A stretch of DNA of 64,000 nt from JACKIC01 sp964543795 (GTDB lineage Bacteria > Planctomycetota > UBA1135 > UBA2386). Below the pieces are notes generated by a model. It worked only from the letters and a program-made list of their open reading frames with translations. It did not search any database and had not been told where the DNA came from. Both the position numbers and the translations under genes were made by a program. This document shows, piece after piece, positions 18,081 to 26,435 of the stretch. The stretch is from positions 3,502 through 67,501 of the forward strand of contig CAZIZN010000031.1 in NCBI GenBank assembly GCA_964543795.1. Reading direction: 5' to 3'. Numbering within the stretch: position 1 is the stretch's first letter; each line of letters begins with the position of its first letter.

Positions 18081-19085
18081 GTGAGCGCCAGGCGATCATG
18101 GTTCGGAGTGGCCTATTCGCTGCACGACTACCTGGACCTCGACTTCGACGAGGCTGTGCAGCAGTGGCGTGCGATCCTGGCGCGTGAGCGTCCTGCCGCG
18201 GGGAAGCGACAGGAGTCCTTCCGTCCGGTCGAGATCGTGCTGTGCGTCGCCCTCTTCCGCTTGATCGAGCCAGGCCGGTTCGGCGGCAGCAACATCCACC
18301 TCCTGCCCGAACCGGTGTTGCGATTGGCGCAGACGCTCAGACGTCCTCCTGGTTCGCTCACGAACAAGATGCTGAACCTGAGCTTCCAACGGAAGCATGG
18401 CACCAAGTTCGAGCCAGAGGTGTTTCTCAGGCTGCGAGACGAGCAACATCTGTTCTGCCTCTACCACACCGTGGTGAATGCCGCTCGCTCGGTTGGTTTG
18501 GGCGAGTTGGCTGTGCCGGATTTCATCGACGGAGACGCCTGGCTGCTCGGTCAGGACGAACTGGGGTCGGCAGAGTTCGCCATCGCCAGGGAAACCGTGC
18601 GGGATGCAGTCGAGACTGCGCAGCTGCGGGTTTGGTTCGGTGAGCAGGAGACGGAGCGCTTCGTGGAACAGAAGGTGCGACTCGGTCAGCATCGCTTCGC
18701 CGTCGCAGTGCTCGATGCATTCGATCATCGCTGCGGATTCTGCGGCTTCACGCCGCACGGACTCGGAGGGCGCGGCATGTTGGTGGCGTCGCACATCAAG
18801 CCGTGGGCCGCGTGTGAGAGCGCCGGAGAGCGGATCGACCCGCGGAATGGCATCGCCGCGTGCCCCACGCACGACAAGGCCTTCGACGGTGGGCTGCTGA
18901 CGGTCAACGGTGGTCTGCGCATCCATCGTGCCCGCGGCCTCGAGTCGAAGCTCTGCGACCGCGTCACCGGCAAGTTCTTCGGCGACGAGACCTTGTCCGA
19001 ACGACTGCTCGTCCGCGACGGAGCCGAGCCGGGGCTCGAGTATCTCGAGTACCACAAGAAAGTCGTGTTCGAGAAGGTCGGATGA
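18081..19085 (+). CDS. HNH endonuclease (HNH_2 type) at DISARM island edge
   Basis: A protein of about 334 residues with a C-terminal HNH nuclease: zinc-knuckle CGFC, then LVASHIKPW, then NGIAACPTHDKAFDGGLL, which matches the HNH_2 signature (A/S-H-I-K-P-W ... N-G ... H-x-x-x-F-D). The N-terminal two thirds are helical and resemble uncharacterised N-terminal domains of restriction-like HNH proteins. HNH nucleases of this sort often act as restriction enzymes, sometimes modification-dependent. The start is uncertain: GTG 18081 follows GGAGG too closely, GTG 18108 begins VAYSLHDYL, and the frame is open back to 17934. It is convergent with drmC, so it is probably an accessory island gene and not part of the DISARM operon. 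Confidence 0.82.
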   Translation: MSARRSWFGVAYSLHDYLDLDFDEAVQQWRAILARERPAAGKRQESFRPVEIVLCVALFRLIEPGRFGGSNIHLLPEPVLRLAQTLRRPPGSLTNKMLNLSFQRKHGTKFEPEVFLRLRDEQHLFCLYHTVVNAARSVGLGELAVPDFIDGDAWLLGQDELGSAEFAIARETVRDAVETAQLRVWFGEQETERFVEQKVRLGQHRFAVAVLDAFDHRCGFCGFTPHGLGGRGMLVASHIKPWAACESAGERIDPRNGIAACPTHDKAFDGGLLTVNGGLRIHRARGLESKLCDRVTGKFFGDETLSERLLVRDGAEPGLEYLEYHKKVVFEKVG

Positions 19086-19094
19086 AGCGATGAA

Positions 19095-19110
19095 GCCGCC
19101 GATCGGCGGC
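19095..19110. terminator. 16-bp palindrome between convergent HNH and drmC genes
   Basis: GCCGCCGATCGGCGGC is a perfect palindrome that can fold as a 6-bp GC stem with a GATC loop. It sits 10 bp after the HNH stop and 65 bp beyond the drmC stop, the place for a bidirectional terminator. No T-tract follows. Confidence 0.4.
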
Positions 19111-19175
19111 GATCGACTACTCACACCCGCTACGCGGCCCATGTGCTGGCGAGCCTGCAGATGTCGGATCACCAG

Positions 19176-19991
19176 TCATCGAGGTGGACCACCTGACTCG
19201 TTGCCTCGAACGAGGGTCATCGTGCCGCTGTCGACGAGCCATCGGAGTTGGCGCTCGACGAGTGCTGCGGGTCTGCCACCTCTCGTCAACACACCGAGCT
19301 CGATGTTCCGGTCGAAGGCCGCGTCGGTCAGGTTGGCGCTGCCGACGAACAGGATCTCTCCGTCGGCGACTGCGCATTTCGCGTGCAGCAGTCCGAAGCG
19401 ACCGCGCTCGTCCGTGTCGCGCCGCTCCCTGGGCCAGACGTACATCTCGCAGCAGGACCGAACCTCGTCCGGCACGGCTTCCACACTGCCGTGAGTGAGT
19501 CGACCATCGCTCTCGACTTCGGATTCGAGCAGCAGGCGCACGCGACATCCGCGGCCTGCGGCAGCGACCAGGGCGGCGCACACCGAAGGCAGGCCGTAGG
19601 TCGCGAAGGAGACGATCCACAGTTCTCTCTGCGCCGCCTCGATCACCTCGAGCAGTGCCTGCTCGGTGCGCCGGAGGCTCGTGAGGGTTGGGCTCGGTCC
19701 GGTCCAGACGATCTCGACGGTCGATTCGGGTGTCCCAGCTTCGGCCATCGCCATCGCACCGCGGAGCCAGCCGGAGACTTCACGCGGCCCGACCTTGGCC
19801 TGCTTGGCGAGATCACGAACGACTCTTGCGGATGCCGGATCGTACGAGCCGACGTAGGCGAACATCGACTCGGCTTCCTCCCAGCCACCGCACGATTCGA
19901 GGCGGGTGATCGTGTCGATCAGCTGTCTGGACGTGAGTGTGCGGACGGCGTCGACCACCAGCCTCACGAACTCGTCCCCGGCGCCGTTCAC
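19176..19991 (-). CDS. drmC: DISARM protein DrmC, phospholipase D-like
   Basis: A 271-residue protein with one PLD (HKD) motif: LLHAKCAVADGEILFVGSAN (His about 202, Lys about 204, GSAN about 217). This is the phospholipase D/nuclease superfamily active site, and DrmC is the PLD-domain member of the DISARM core trio drmABC. The start is GTG 19991, overlapping the drmB stop by 4 bp (GTGA), so it is the last gene of the operon. The N-terminal half is helical (LTSRQLIDTITRLESCGGW). In characterised DISARM, DrmC is the least essential core protein and its reaction is not settled; nuclease activity is an inference from the fold. Confidence 0.93.
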   Translation of the reverse strand: MNGAGDEFVRLVVDAVRTLTSRQLIDTITRLESCGGWEEAESMFAYVGSYDPASARVVRDLAKQAKVGPREVSGWLRGAMAMAEAGTPESTVEIVWTGPSPTLTSLRRTEQALLEVIEAAQRELWIVSFATYGLPSVCAALVAAAGRGCRVRLLLESEVESDGRLTHGSVEAVPDEVRSCCEMYVWPRERRDTDERGRFGLLHAKCAVADGEILFVGSANLTDAAFDRNIELGVLTRGGRPAALVERQLRWLVDSGTMTLVRGNESGGPPR

Positions 19992-21847
19992 GCTTCGTAG
20001 CGCTCCGGCGGGAAGAACGGTGGGATTCGCTCGGCCATCGTGGCCGTCACGAGGTTGCGATCGAGGAACTTGTTGCCGCGTTCGCACGACGTCTCGGAGA
20101 CGAACAGGCACGAGTGGCAAGCTCCCGCGTGCAGGGTGCGGGCGTCCGCGATCGGCGGGTGTTCGGCGCACAACGGATCCGAGGAACACAGCGTCGCGCG
20201 GCGCAGGGCCTCGGTCAGGTGCCGGCCGAGTTCTGCCGGCTGACCGAGAGCGACGAGCCCACCGAGGGTGCCCTCGCTGTCCGCCGCGGCGGTGTAGAGC
20301 AGGATGCCCGCCATCGGGCCGTCGGGGTCGTCGGGTTCGCGTGCGTAGATGCGTTCGGCGAGGCTGGCTGCGGAGTAACCGCAGTCGATCGCGAGCTGCC
20401 GGATCAGCAGGTGGGACAGCGTGTGCAGCACCACATACCGAAGACCGGGGAAGTGGCCGTGCGCCGGCTCGATCTTGCGCGCGCGCCGGAACGCGACGTG
20501 TGCCCCGACGAAGGCTTCGTGGAGGTGTTGCAGCTCGGTGCGACGCAGATACTCCTGCAAGGCTGTCTCTCGCACGCGGAGGAAGATGCCTTCCCCCCGA
20601 ACCTCGGCGGCCGGTACCCATGTGGGTTCTCCGCGAGTCAGCGGCACGCGGATGTCCGCAGGGATCTCGCCGGGGTCGGCGAAGTCGCCCGGCGATTGGA
20701 TGCGGGTGAAGCCCGTCAGCGCCTTCACGACGCGCAGCTTCTCGACCAGCACGACCTGTTCGATCTCATGGGCGTAGGCGGGCGGCGGCGCGACCTCCGT
20801 CAATCGGAAGTCCTCGCTCTTCGCCATCGCGCCCGGTCGCGAGAACGCGGCCCACTCCGCGATCTTCAGGTCGACGACCGGCCCGGCTGCGTCTTCGGCA
20901 CGGTCGCGTCTGGCCTCGACCGCAGCCCAGAGTTCGTCGTTCGTCCATGGCTCGAATGCGCTCAGCGTGCCGACGTCCCGGAAGGCCTCGAGGATCGCGC
21001 GGGAGGTCGCCTTCTCGAGCACGGGCCAATGGCGTTCGACGAGGCTCGCGAGACGGCCAGTTTGCGTCGGCAGGGACAGAGCGGTGGAAGTGATGCCGAA
21101 CCACAGGTTCGATGCACCGACGAGCAGTGTGCGCAGCTGCCGACCACATTCCGCATCGCCGTCGCGGCCGAGGTGAGGATGCCTGCCGCGACACGTGGGA
21201 AGATCGCGATCGTCGCCGAAGGCCCTGACCATCGACCTGCGCTTGTCGCAGCCGCTGCACACCACCCACAGGTCGGCCACCTCGGCCGACACGCCGCTCT
21301 CCTGGAACTGCAGTGGCCCACAGCCTTCACCCTTCTCGCATCCCACGTACGTGTGCCAAGGGAAGTCGTCGATGTGCCCACGTTCGCACGCGACGACGAA
21401 ACGGGCCGGGGTCGACGACGTCTTGCCGCGAGCACACTGGCTGTGCACGAAGCGGGACCGGTCGGGGCGATAAGGGTTGTGCTCGAGGCGGAAGTGCCCC
21501 GAGTCGCGCCGCGCCAGCAGTTCGCATCGCGGGCAGCGCAGCCAGTTGGGGAACGGGGAGACGGGGATGCCCTTGAGGTTCTCCGGATCCAATGGATCAC
21601 GGCTGTCACCCGACGGGACCGGCGGCAGGCAGAGTCGCTCCACCTGGGCGCCGAGTTGCTGGCGCACGATGGCGAGCAGTCGATCCTCCTGCACGATCGT
21701 GCGGCCGTTCGGCGCATCCCAGCGGTGCAGGCCCATGACCATGCCCGACAGGTGGGGCAGGTCGATCACGGATCCGACCCCCGATGCATGCAGGACCTGA
21801 CTGCGTCGCACGTCACCCAGCTTCTTCACGCCGTCTCGGGGCATCAT
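19988..21847 (-). CDS. drmB: DISARM protein DrmB (DUF1998)
   Basis: A 619-residue protein of the DUF1998 family, core component of DISARM. It has several cysteine pairs likely to bind zinc: LRCPRCELLA (about 102), VVCSGCDKR (about 183) and a C-terminal cluster from CSSDPLCAEHPP through HAGACHSCLFVSETSCERGN. DUF1998 often lies at the end of DEAD helicases; in DISARM it is a separate subunit that associates with the DrmA helicase, and together they bind and translocate on phage DNA. The start at ATG 21847 shares one base with the drmA stop (TGATG); a second Met follows immediately (21844). Its stop overlaps drmC. Confidence 0.95.
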   Translation of the reverse strand: MMPRDGVKKLGDVRRSQVLHASGVGSVIDLPHLSGMVMGLHRWDAPNGRTIVQEDRLLAIVRQQLGAQVERLCLPPVPSGDSRDPLDPENLKGIPVSPFPNWLRCPRCELLARRDSGHFRLEHNPYRPDRSRFVHSQCARGKTSSTPARFVVACERGHIDDFPWHTYVGCEKGEGCGPLQFQESGVSAEVADLWVVCSGCDKRRSMVRAFGDDRDLPTCRGRHPHLGRDGDAECGRQLRTLLVGASNLWFGITSTALSLPTQTGRLASLVERHWPVLEKATSRAILEAFRDVGTLSAFEPWTNDELWAAVEARRDRAEDAAGPVVDLKIAEWAAFSRPGAMAKSEDFRLTEVAPPPAYAHEIEQVVLVEKLRVVKALTGFTRIQSPGDFADPGEIPADIRVPLTRGEPTWVPAAEVRGEGIFLRVRETALQEYLRRTELQHLHEAFVGAHVAFRRARKIEPAHGHFPGLRYVVLHTLSHLLIRQLAIDCGYSAASLAERIYAREPDDPDGPMAGILLYTAAADSEGTLGGLVALGQPAELGRHLTEALRRATLCSSDPLCAEHPPIADARTLHAGACHSCLFVSETSCERGNKFLDRNLVTATMAERIPPFFPPERYEA

Positions 21848-24800
21848 CAGTCTCCCTCGTCCAACAGGACCGCGGCCGCAGGTTCGACTTCGCGCAGCGA
21901 GTTGGGACACGTGAACTCACCCCAGGGCCCCTCCTCCGGCTTCTTCAGCAACGGCAGGGTGAGGTCGCGCTTGCCCTTGTAGCCGAGGGTCGGCTTGCGT
22001 TGCGCTTCGCGCGCCCAGTCGTCGAGACGTCTGCGCAGATAGCCACGCAGTTCTTCACCGGCGGCCTTTCCGACGAGACGAGTCGCCCGTTCGACGATCG
22101 CGTCGACCGCACGCTTGACCGTCGGGTGGTTGGCTCGCATTTGCCGCGCCCGATCGTTGCCGTTGAACTCCGGCCCCGCCTGCCGCACGAGCGAGACCAG
22201 CAGGGCGGTGAGCCCTCGCTCGATGGCCCCTTGGGCGAACGGCGTCACCGACAGCGATTCGACGTGGCGGTAGAAGGTCGCGTGGTAGTGCTCGAACCGT
22301 TCGTAGTGCGACAGGTCCCGAGGCCGAGCCCAGTTGTAGACGGTCAGCACGAGACCCGGGAACGAGCGGCCGACGCGACTTGTGGCCTGGATGTACTCCG
22401 CCGTCGTCTTGGGCTGGCCGCCGACCACCATGAGTCCCAGGCGTTTCACGTCGACGCCGACCGACACCATGTTGGTGGCGAGCAGGACGTCGATCGGGGA
22501 GGCCTCGCTCGAGCGGCCCTCCTTGCGCGCCTGCTTGCGATCGGCCGCCAGCTTGGGATCGAACGGCACTTCGAGTTGGTCCAGGATCTTCGGGATCTCG
22601 GTGGAGTCGCGCCGCGACGTCAACTCCTCGACCTTGTTCAGGCGGCGCTTGCCGAGGCCTCGTTCGTCCATCTTCCACAGGTGGTTCTGGATGTCGTCGT
22701 CGACCAGGCGCCGCATGCCGCCGAGTTCGCGCAGCGAGTTGAAGTAGCCGACGAGGGTCATCCAGGGATCGGCGTCGCGTCCGTACTGGTCGTAGAGCAC
22801 CTGTCCGGCCGCGAGCGCGGCCTGGTAGGCGCGGATCAACGCCATCTTGAGCCGTCGTCCCGGGGAGCAGATGCCGAGGTAGAGCCTTCCCGGCCGTTCC
22901 TCGGGTTCGCGTCGCAGCGAGAAGAAGTTGTCGCTGGCGTCGGTGCCCGGGGGCGGGAAGACCTCGACCTGGCGCGCGAACAGGCTGCGCACCTGCGCCC
23001 TGGCATTCCGCACGGTCGCCGTCGAAGCGACGACCTTGGGGCGGACCGTGACACCGTCGAGCTGCCACGTGCACAGCTCGTCGATCGCGGTCTCGTAGAG
23101 GCCGACGAGGCTGCCGAGCGGTCCGGAGATGAGGTGGAGTTCGTCCTGGACGATCAGATCCGGCGGGCGCAGATCGGGGTGTTCGATCGAGTGCGCGGCC
23201 GCGAGCGATCCCTCGCGCCGGTGGGTGTCCGCGTCGTCGGTCTCGCTGGTGCGAAAGCCGTGGCGAGAGCAGTGCTTGTCGACTTGGCCGAACAGCATCT
23301 GCGTCTGTCCGTTCCACGCGAGCTGGGCGAACTTGTCGACGGTCGCGACCACCACGTCGGGCAGGAGTCGGTAGATCTCCTCGTCGACGACGACGACGGG
23401 CAGGCCTTCGTCGGGTGCCTGGCGTTCGGAGAAGGAGCAGCGTCCGAGCGGGTCGCTGCAGAAGGTCAACGTGCGGCCGCGACCGCTGGGTGCCTTGTGT
23501 GCCTTGAGATTCTTGCCGAGCTCGATGCGGCATCCGCACCACGGGCAAGCGGTCAGCTGCAGCGGGGAACCGTTGCCGCCTCCGCCACCGTGACGGTTGG
23601 CTCCCTCGATGGCCTCGGCTGCGTCGGCGGTGCTGTTGGGACTGGTGCGACCACCGACCCACATGCCGATGCGGAACGGCTCGCTGCCGAACCGGGGTTT
23701 GCCGTCGACCAGCGCGTTGCGGCGGATGGCCTCGCATGCGCAGACCAACGCCGCGGCGCGCTGGAACTGCTGCACGGTCAACAGGCGCAGGGTGTAGCGC
23801 ATCAGGACGGCCATGCCGCGATCGCCGACGCGTCCACCGACGACGCCCTGCAGGCGACGGATGGCGAGGGTGAACGCGGTGAGGCCCAGGTAGGCCTCGG
23901 TCTTGCCGCCACCGGTCGGAAACCACAGCAGATCGGCGGTCTCGCCGCGGTCGCGGTGGGCTGGGTTCGCCAACGACGGCAGGTTGAGCAGGACGAACGC
24001 CAGCTGGAACGGGTACCAGCTGCGGTTCTCCGGGCGGGAGTCGACCTCGGCGAGGATCTCGTCGACGACGCGGGCATCGCCGCGGCGGCGCTTCTCGGCG
24101 ACCTGCGAATGCACACGCTGCAGGTACATGGCATGGTTGGCGAAGCGGAACGCCTCGTTGGCCAGTGGGTCGTCGGCAAGCACGGCGATGCCTTCGCGGA
24201 TGCGGGCCTCGGCGCGGCGGGCACGCGCGAGGTTGGTCTCGACCTCGTCGGCGAACGCGGTGAGGTGAGCGTCGGGATCGTTCTTCTCGGCGGCGCGTTC
24301 GGCGATCCACGTGGCGTACGCGGAGGCCAGTGGCTCGAGCATCGCGGGCAACCGTTCGGGCGGCGCCTCGGCCAGTGCCTTCATGTCGAGCACGAGCTGC
24401 TCGAGGCCCGCGGAACCGGGGTCCCCCGCAGTGCGCGGGGTCTGCTGGCGCACCTCGTAGGCGGGGATCGCGACGGTGCGGATGGCGAGCGCCCGCCAGG
24501 CATTCTCGGGATCGACGTCGACATGTACCGCGGTGCCGTGTCCGGTGGCGAACTCGCCTTCGCGGCGATGCAGCATCGCCATCTCGCGGTCCTCGCGGCT
24601 GCGTCCGTCGTCGTCGCGCGCGCTCGGCACGACGTCGCGGTGGCGGAAGATGGGGGCACCGTCGGGGGAGGTGATCGCGAGTTCGACCTGGAAGAGCCAG
24701 GCTTCGTCGGGCCGTTCGTCGGGCTTGGGTTGTTTGTCGACGAGGAACGTCGTGACGATCCACCCGTTGGCGCGTTCACGGATCAGGCCTTCGATGAACA

Positions 24801-25266
24801 CGTCGGGTTGTTCGGGGTCGGGTGCGAAGGGGGTGATGCGGCCGTGGCGGAGGGGGATGTCCTTGTGTCCGCGGCGCGGGTGTCGTTTCCACACCTGCTT
24901 GGGGCGTCCGGCGTTGGTGGTCGCCGTCTCGCTCTCCATCCGGAGGTAGTGGCCCCAGGTCGCGGAGATTCGCAGGGACGTGGTGTCGGCCGCGACGACG
25001 AACGTGCATCCGAGCGAACTCGGGAAGAGGGAATCGGCGCGTGGCGTGGCGTGGTCGGCGTGGCCGTTCTCGCCCGTTCGGTCTGACTCGCCGCCGTCGA
25101 TGCCGTCGTCCTGGTCCTCGCCGACGCGTGAGTCGGGAGGTGCGAGCATGCCGGAGAGGTAGCGGTCGTGGACGTGGGCCTGCTCGACTTCCTCGTGGGG
25201 GCCGTTCTTGGGGCCGAGGAGTTCGAGGAGGATGAGGTTGGTGAGTTCGGGGCGGAGGGAGGTCAT
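21847..25266 (-). CDS. drmA: DISARM helicase DrmA
   Basis: A 1139-residue superfamily 2 helicase, the signature DISARM protein. Walker A is in LLWFPTGGGKTEAYLGL (about 452), motif II is a DELH box in LIVQDELHLISGPLG (about 710), motif III is ASTATVRNA, and motifs V-VI are LLATNMVSVGVDVKRLG and IQATSRVGRSFPG (about 963). A zinc-knuckle-like insertion lies between lobes (ACPWCGCRIELG and FCSDPLGRCSF). DrmA unwinds or translocates DNA with DrmB and is thought to load on free 5' ends of incoming phage DNA. The start at ATG 25266 (MTSLRPELTNLILLELLGPK) overlaps the stop of a small upstream frame by 4 bp. The stop abuts drmB. Confidence 0.95.
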   Translation of the reverse strand: MTSLRPELTNLILLELLGPKNGPHEEVEQAHVHDRYLSGMLAPPDSRVGEDQDDGIDGGESDRTGENGHADHATPRADSLFPSSLGCTFVVAADTTSLRISATWGHYLRMESETATTNAGRPKQVWKRHPRRGHKDIPLRHGRITPFAPDPEQPDVFIEGLIRERANGWIVTTFLVDKQPKPDERPDEAWLFQVELAITSPDGAPIFRHRDVVPSARDDDGRSREDREMAMLHRREGEFATGHGTAVHVDVDPENAWRALAIRTVAIPAYEVRQQTPRTAGDPGSAGLEQLVLDMKALAEAPPERLPAMLEPLASAYATWIAERAAEKNDPDAHLTAFADEVETNLARARRAEARIREGIAVLADDPLANEAFRFANHAMYLQRVHSQVAEKRRRGDARVVDEILAEVDSRPENRSWYPFQLAFVLLNLPSLANPAHRDRGETADLLWFPTGGGKTEAYLGLTAFTLAIRRLQGVVGGRVGDRGMAVLMRYTLRLLTVQQFQRAAALVCACEAIRRNALVDGKPRFGSEPFRIGMWVGGRTSPNSTADAAEAIEGANRHGGGGGNGSPLQLTACPWCGCRIELGKNLKAHKAPSGRGRTLTFCSDPLGRCSFSERQAPDEGLPVVVVDEEIYRLLPDVVVATVDKFAQLAWNGQTQMLFGQVDKHCSRHGFRTSETDDADTHRREGSLAAAHSIEHPDLRPPDLIVQDELHLISGPLGSLVGLYETAIDELCTWQLDGVTVRPKVVASTATVRNARAQVRSLFARQVEVFPPPGTDASDNFFSLRREPEERPGRLYLGICSPGRRLKMALIRAYQAALAAGQVLYDQYGRDADPWMTLVGYFNSLRELGGMRRLVDDDIQNHLWKMDERGLGKRRLNKVEELTSRRDSTEIPKILDQLEVPFDPKLAADRKQARKEGRSSEASPIDVLLATNMVSVGVDVKRLGLMVVGGQPKTTAEYIQATSRVGRSFPGLVLTVYNWARPRDLSHYERFEHYHATFYRHVESLSVTPFAQGAIERGLTALLVSLVRQAGPEFNGNDRARQMRANHPTVKRAVDAIVERATRLVGKAAGEELRGYLRRRLDDWAREAQRKPTLGYKGKRDLTLPLLKKPEEGPWGEFTCPNSLREVEPAAAVLLDEGD

Positions 25267-25397
25267 CGCGCAGCCAGTCCTTCGAGGATCGTCAACCAGT
25301 CGTGGAAGTGCGGGCAAGCGGCGCGCAGAGCAGACAGGCCGATCTTCGCAGTGATCTCACGAGCTACGATCGCCTTCATCGCCTTGTAGTTCGGCAC
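25263..25397 (-). CDS. Small ORF (44 aa) coupled to drmA
   Basis: A short frame from GTG 25397 encodes about 44 residues (VPNYKAMKAIVAREITAKIG, then LSALRAACPHFHDWLTILEG) and ends in TGA overlapping the drmA ATG by 4 bp. It is predicted helical and basic. It is in the same frame as the upstream methyltransferase-like gene and begins about 40 bp after that gene's stop, so it could be a separate leader peptide, a decayed C-terminal extension, or a readthrough product. No strong ribosome-binding site is seen. Family not recognised. Confidence 0.45.
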   Translation of the reverse strand: MPNYKAMKAIVAREITAKIGLSALRAACPHFHDWLTILEGLAAR

Positions 25398-25436
25398 GGG
25401 TTCGATCCGCTTGGAAGGAGCCGTGGTCTGGCCGCC

Positions 25437-26432
25437 TCACAATTCGACGCGAGAGAAGTGGGGGTAGATGCGGTAGAACTTCTTAAACACATCGAAAGGG
25501 TTCTCGCCCATGTCGGACTCGGGTAGGTCGAAGCCCATCATCTCCCTCGCGTTCCCGTTCGATTCCATCGTCAGTCGCTCCAGGGTCGAGAGCGCGGGCA
25601 GGTCCAGGCGATGCGGAGCATCGGTCGTTGTGTGGAATTCCCAGCCGGTCACCAGTTCCTCAATGCCCGAATCTTCCTTCGGGGCGACCACCAGCGCCGC
25701 GGTGACCATTGCCTGGCCGTCTGCGTAGTGCGTCGCGAACGCCCAGAGGATGCGGCGGTCGCGAAAGCTCAGCGTCTCGTTTTCGACTGCGAGCTTCAGT
25801 GCTCGAAGCAGGCTCGGGCCGTAATTCCTGAAGCTCATCCCCTGGGCTGCAAGATCGCTGGGGAATAGCGCACCGAGCCGCTCCCTGAATCGCGCCAAGC
25901 GCCACTCTTGAACCGTCGGTTTCACGGCCCGATCCCCCGATGCCTCGCCTTCGACCTCAACGGAGACGGCATTGGCGTCAGGGGTTCCGAGGGATGCGGG
26001 GTTCGCGTTGAGTGTGACGCGTAGCACGCTGCCGATCGGGACGGTACCGATGGAACGTGCGAATCGTTCGATCTGCGTCGTGATGCCCTTGGGCTCGGTG
26101 TAGTCGAACCAGATGATCACGGGTGTCGCAAAGTCGGTCTGGTCGAGGTAGTTCTCGAGCGTCATGTGAACGCACTCGATGGATGCAACCGGCCGGTTGA
26201 ACACCTGGCGCTTGTGGACCTGCATCTCGGTATCGATACACGTCATCTTGGCTATACCGAGCCGAGCATGGATCAAGCGGAAGTCCTCGAGGAAAGGACC
26301 GCCGAGTCCGACGTATTGGTACGACTCAAGCTTCAGTCTTGGCGCAAGCCGTGTCAGCAGCGACAGGAAAAGCTCGCGATCCACCGCCTTGTTCGGTCGC
26401 AGCCTGTACGGCAGTGAAGAGCTGGAGTTCAT
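25437..26432 (-). CDS. Rossmann methyltransferase-like protein inserted in DISARM operon
   Basis: A 331-residue protein with the outline of a class I SAM methyltransferase. A motif-I-like loop YQYVGLGGPFLEDF (about 40-53) is followed by an acidic strand end KMTCIDTE (about 67) and a motif-IV-like IIWFDYTEPKG (about 109). The C-terminal half is mixed alpha/beta. It most resembles proteins annotated as putative O-methyltransferases; DNA, RNA or protein could be the substrate, or it may bind SAM only as a sensor. It lies 3 bp after the GHKL ATPase gene stop, implying the two work together. Base composition is clearly lower in GC than the flanking drm genes (29 of 60 G+C at 25441-25500). Confidence 0.75.
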   Translation of the reverse strand: MNSSSSLPYRLRPNKAVDRELFLSLLTRLAPRLKLESYQYVGLGGPFLEDFRLIHARLGIAKMTCIDTEMQVHKRQVFNRPVASIECVHMTLENYLDQTDFATPVIIWFDYTEPKGITTQIERFARSIGTVPIGSVLRVTLNANPASLGTPDANAVSVEVEGEASGDRAVKPTVQEWRLARFRERLGALFPSDLAAQGMSFRNYGPSLLRALKLAVENETLSFRDRRILWAFATHYADGQAMVTAALVVAPKEDSGIEELVTGWEFHTTTDAPHRLDLPALSTLERLTMESNGNAREMMGFDLPESDMGENPFDVFKKFYRIYPHFSRVEL

Positions 26433-26435
26433 CGC

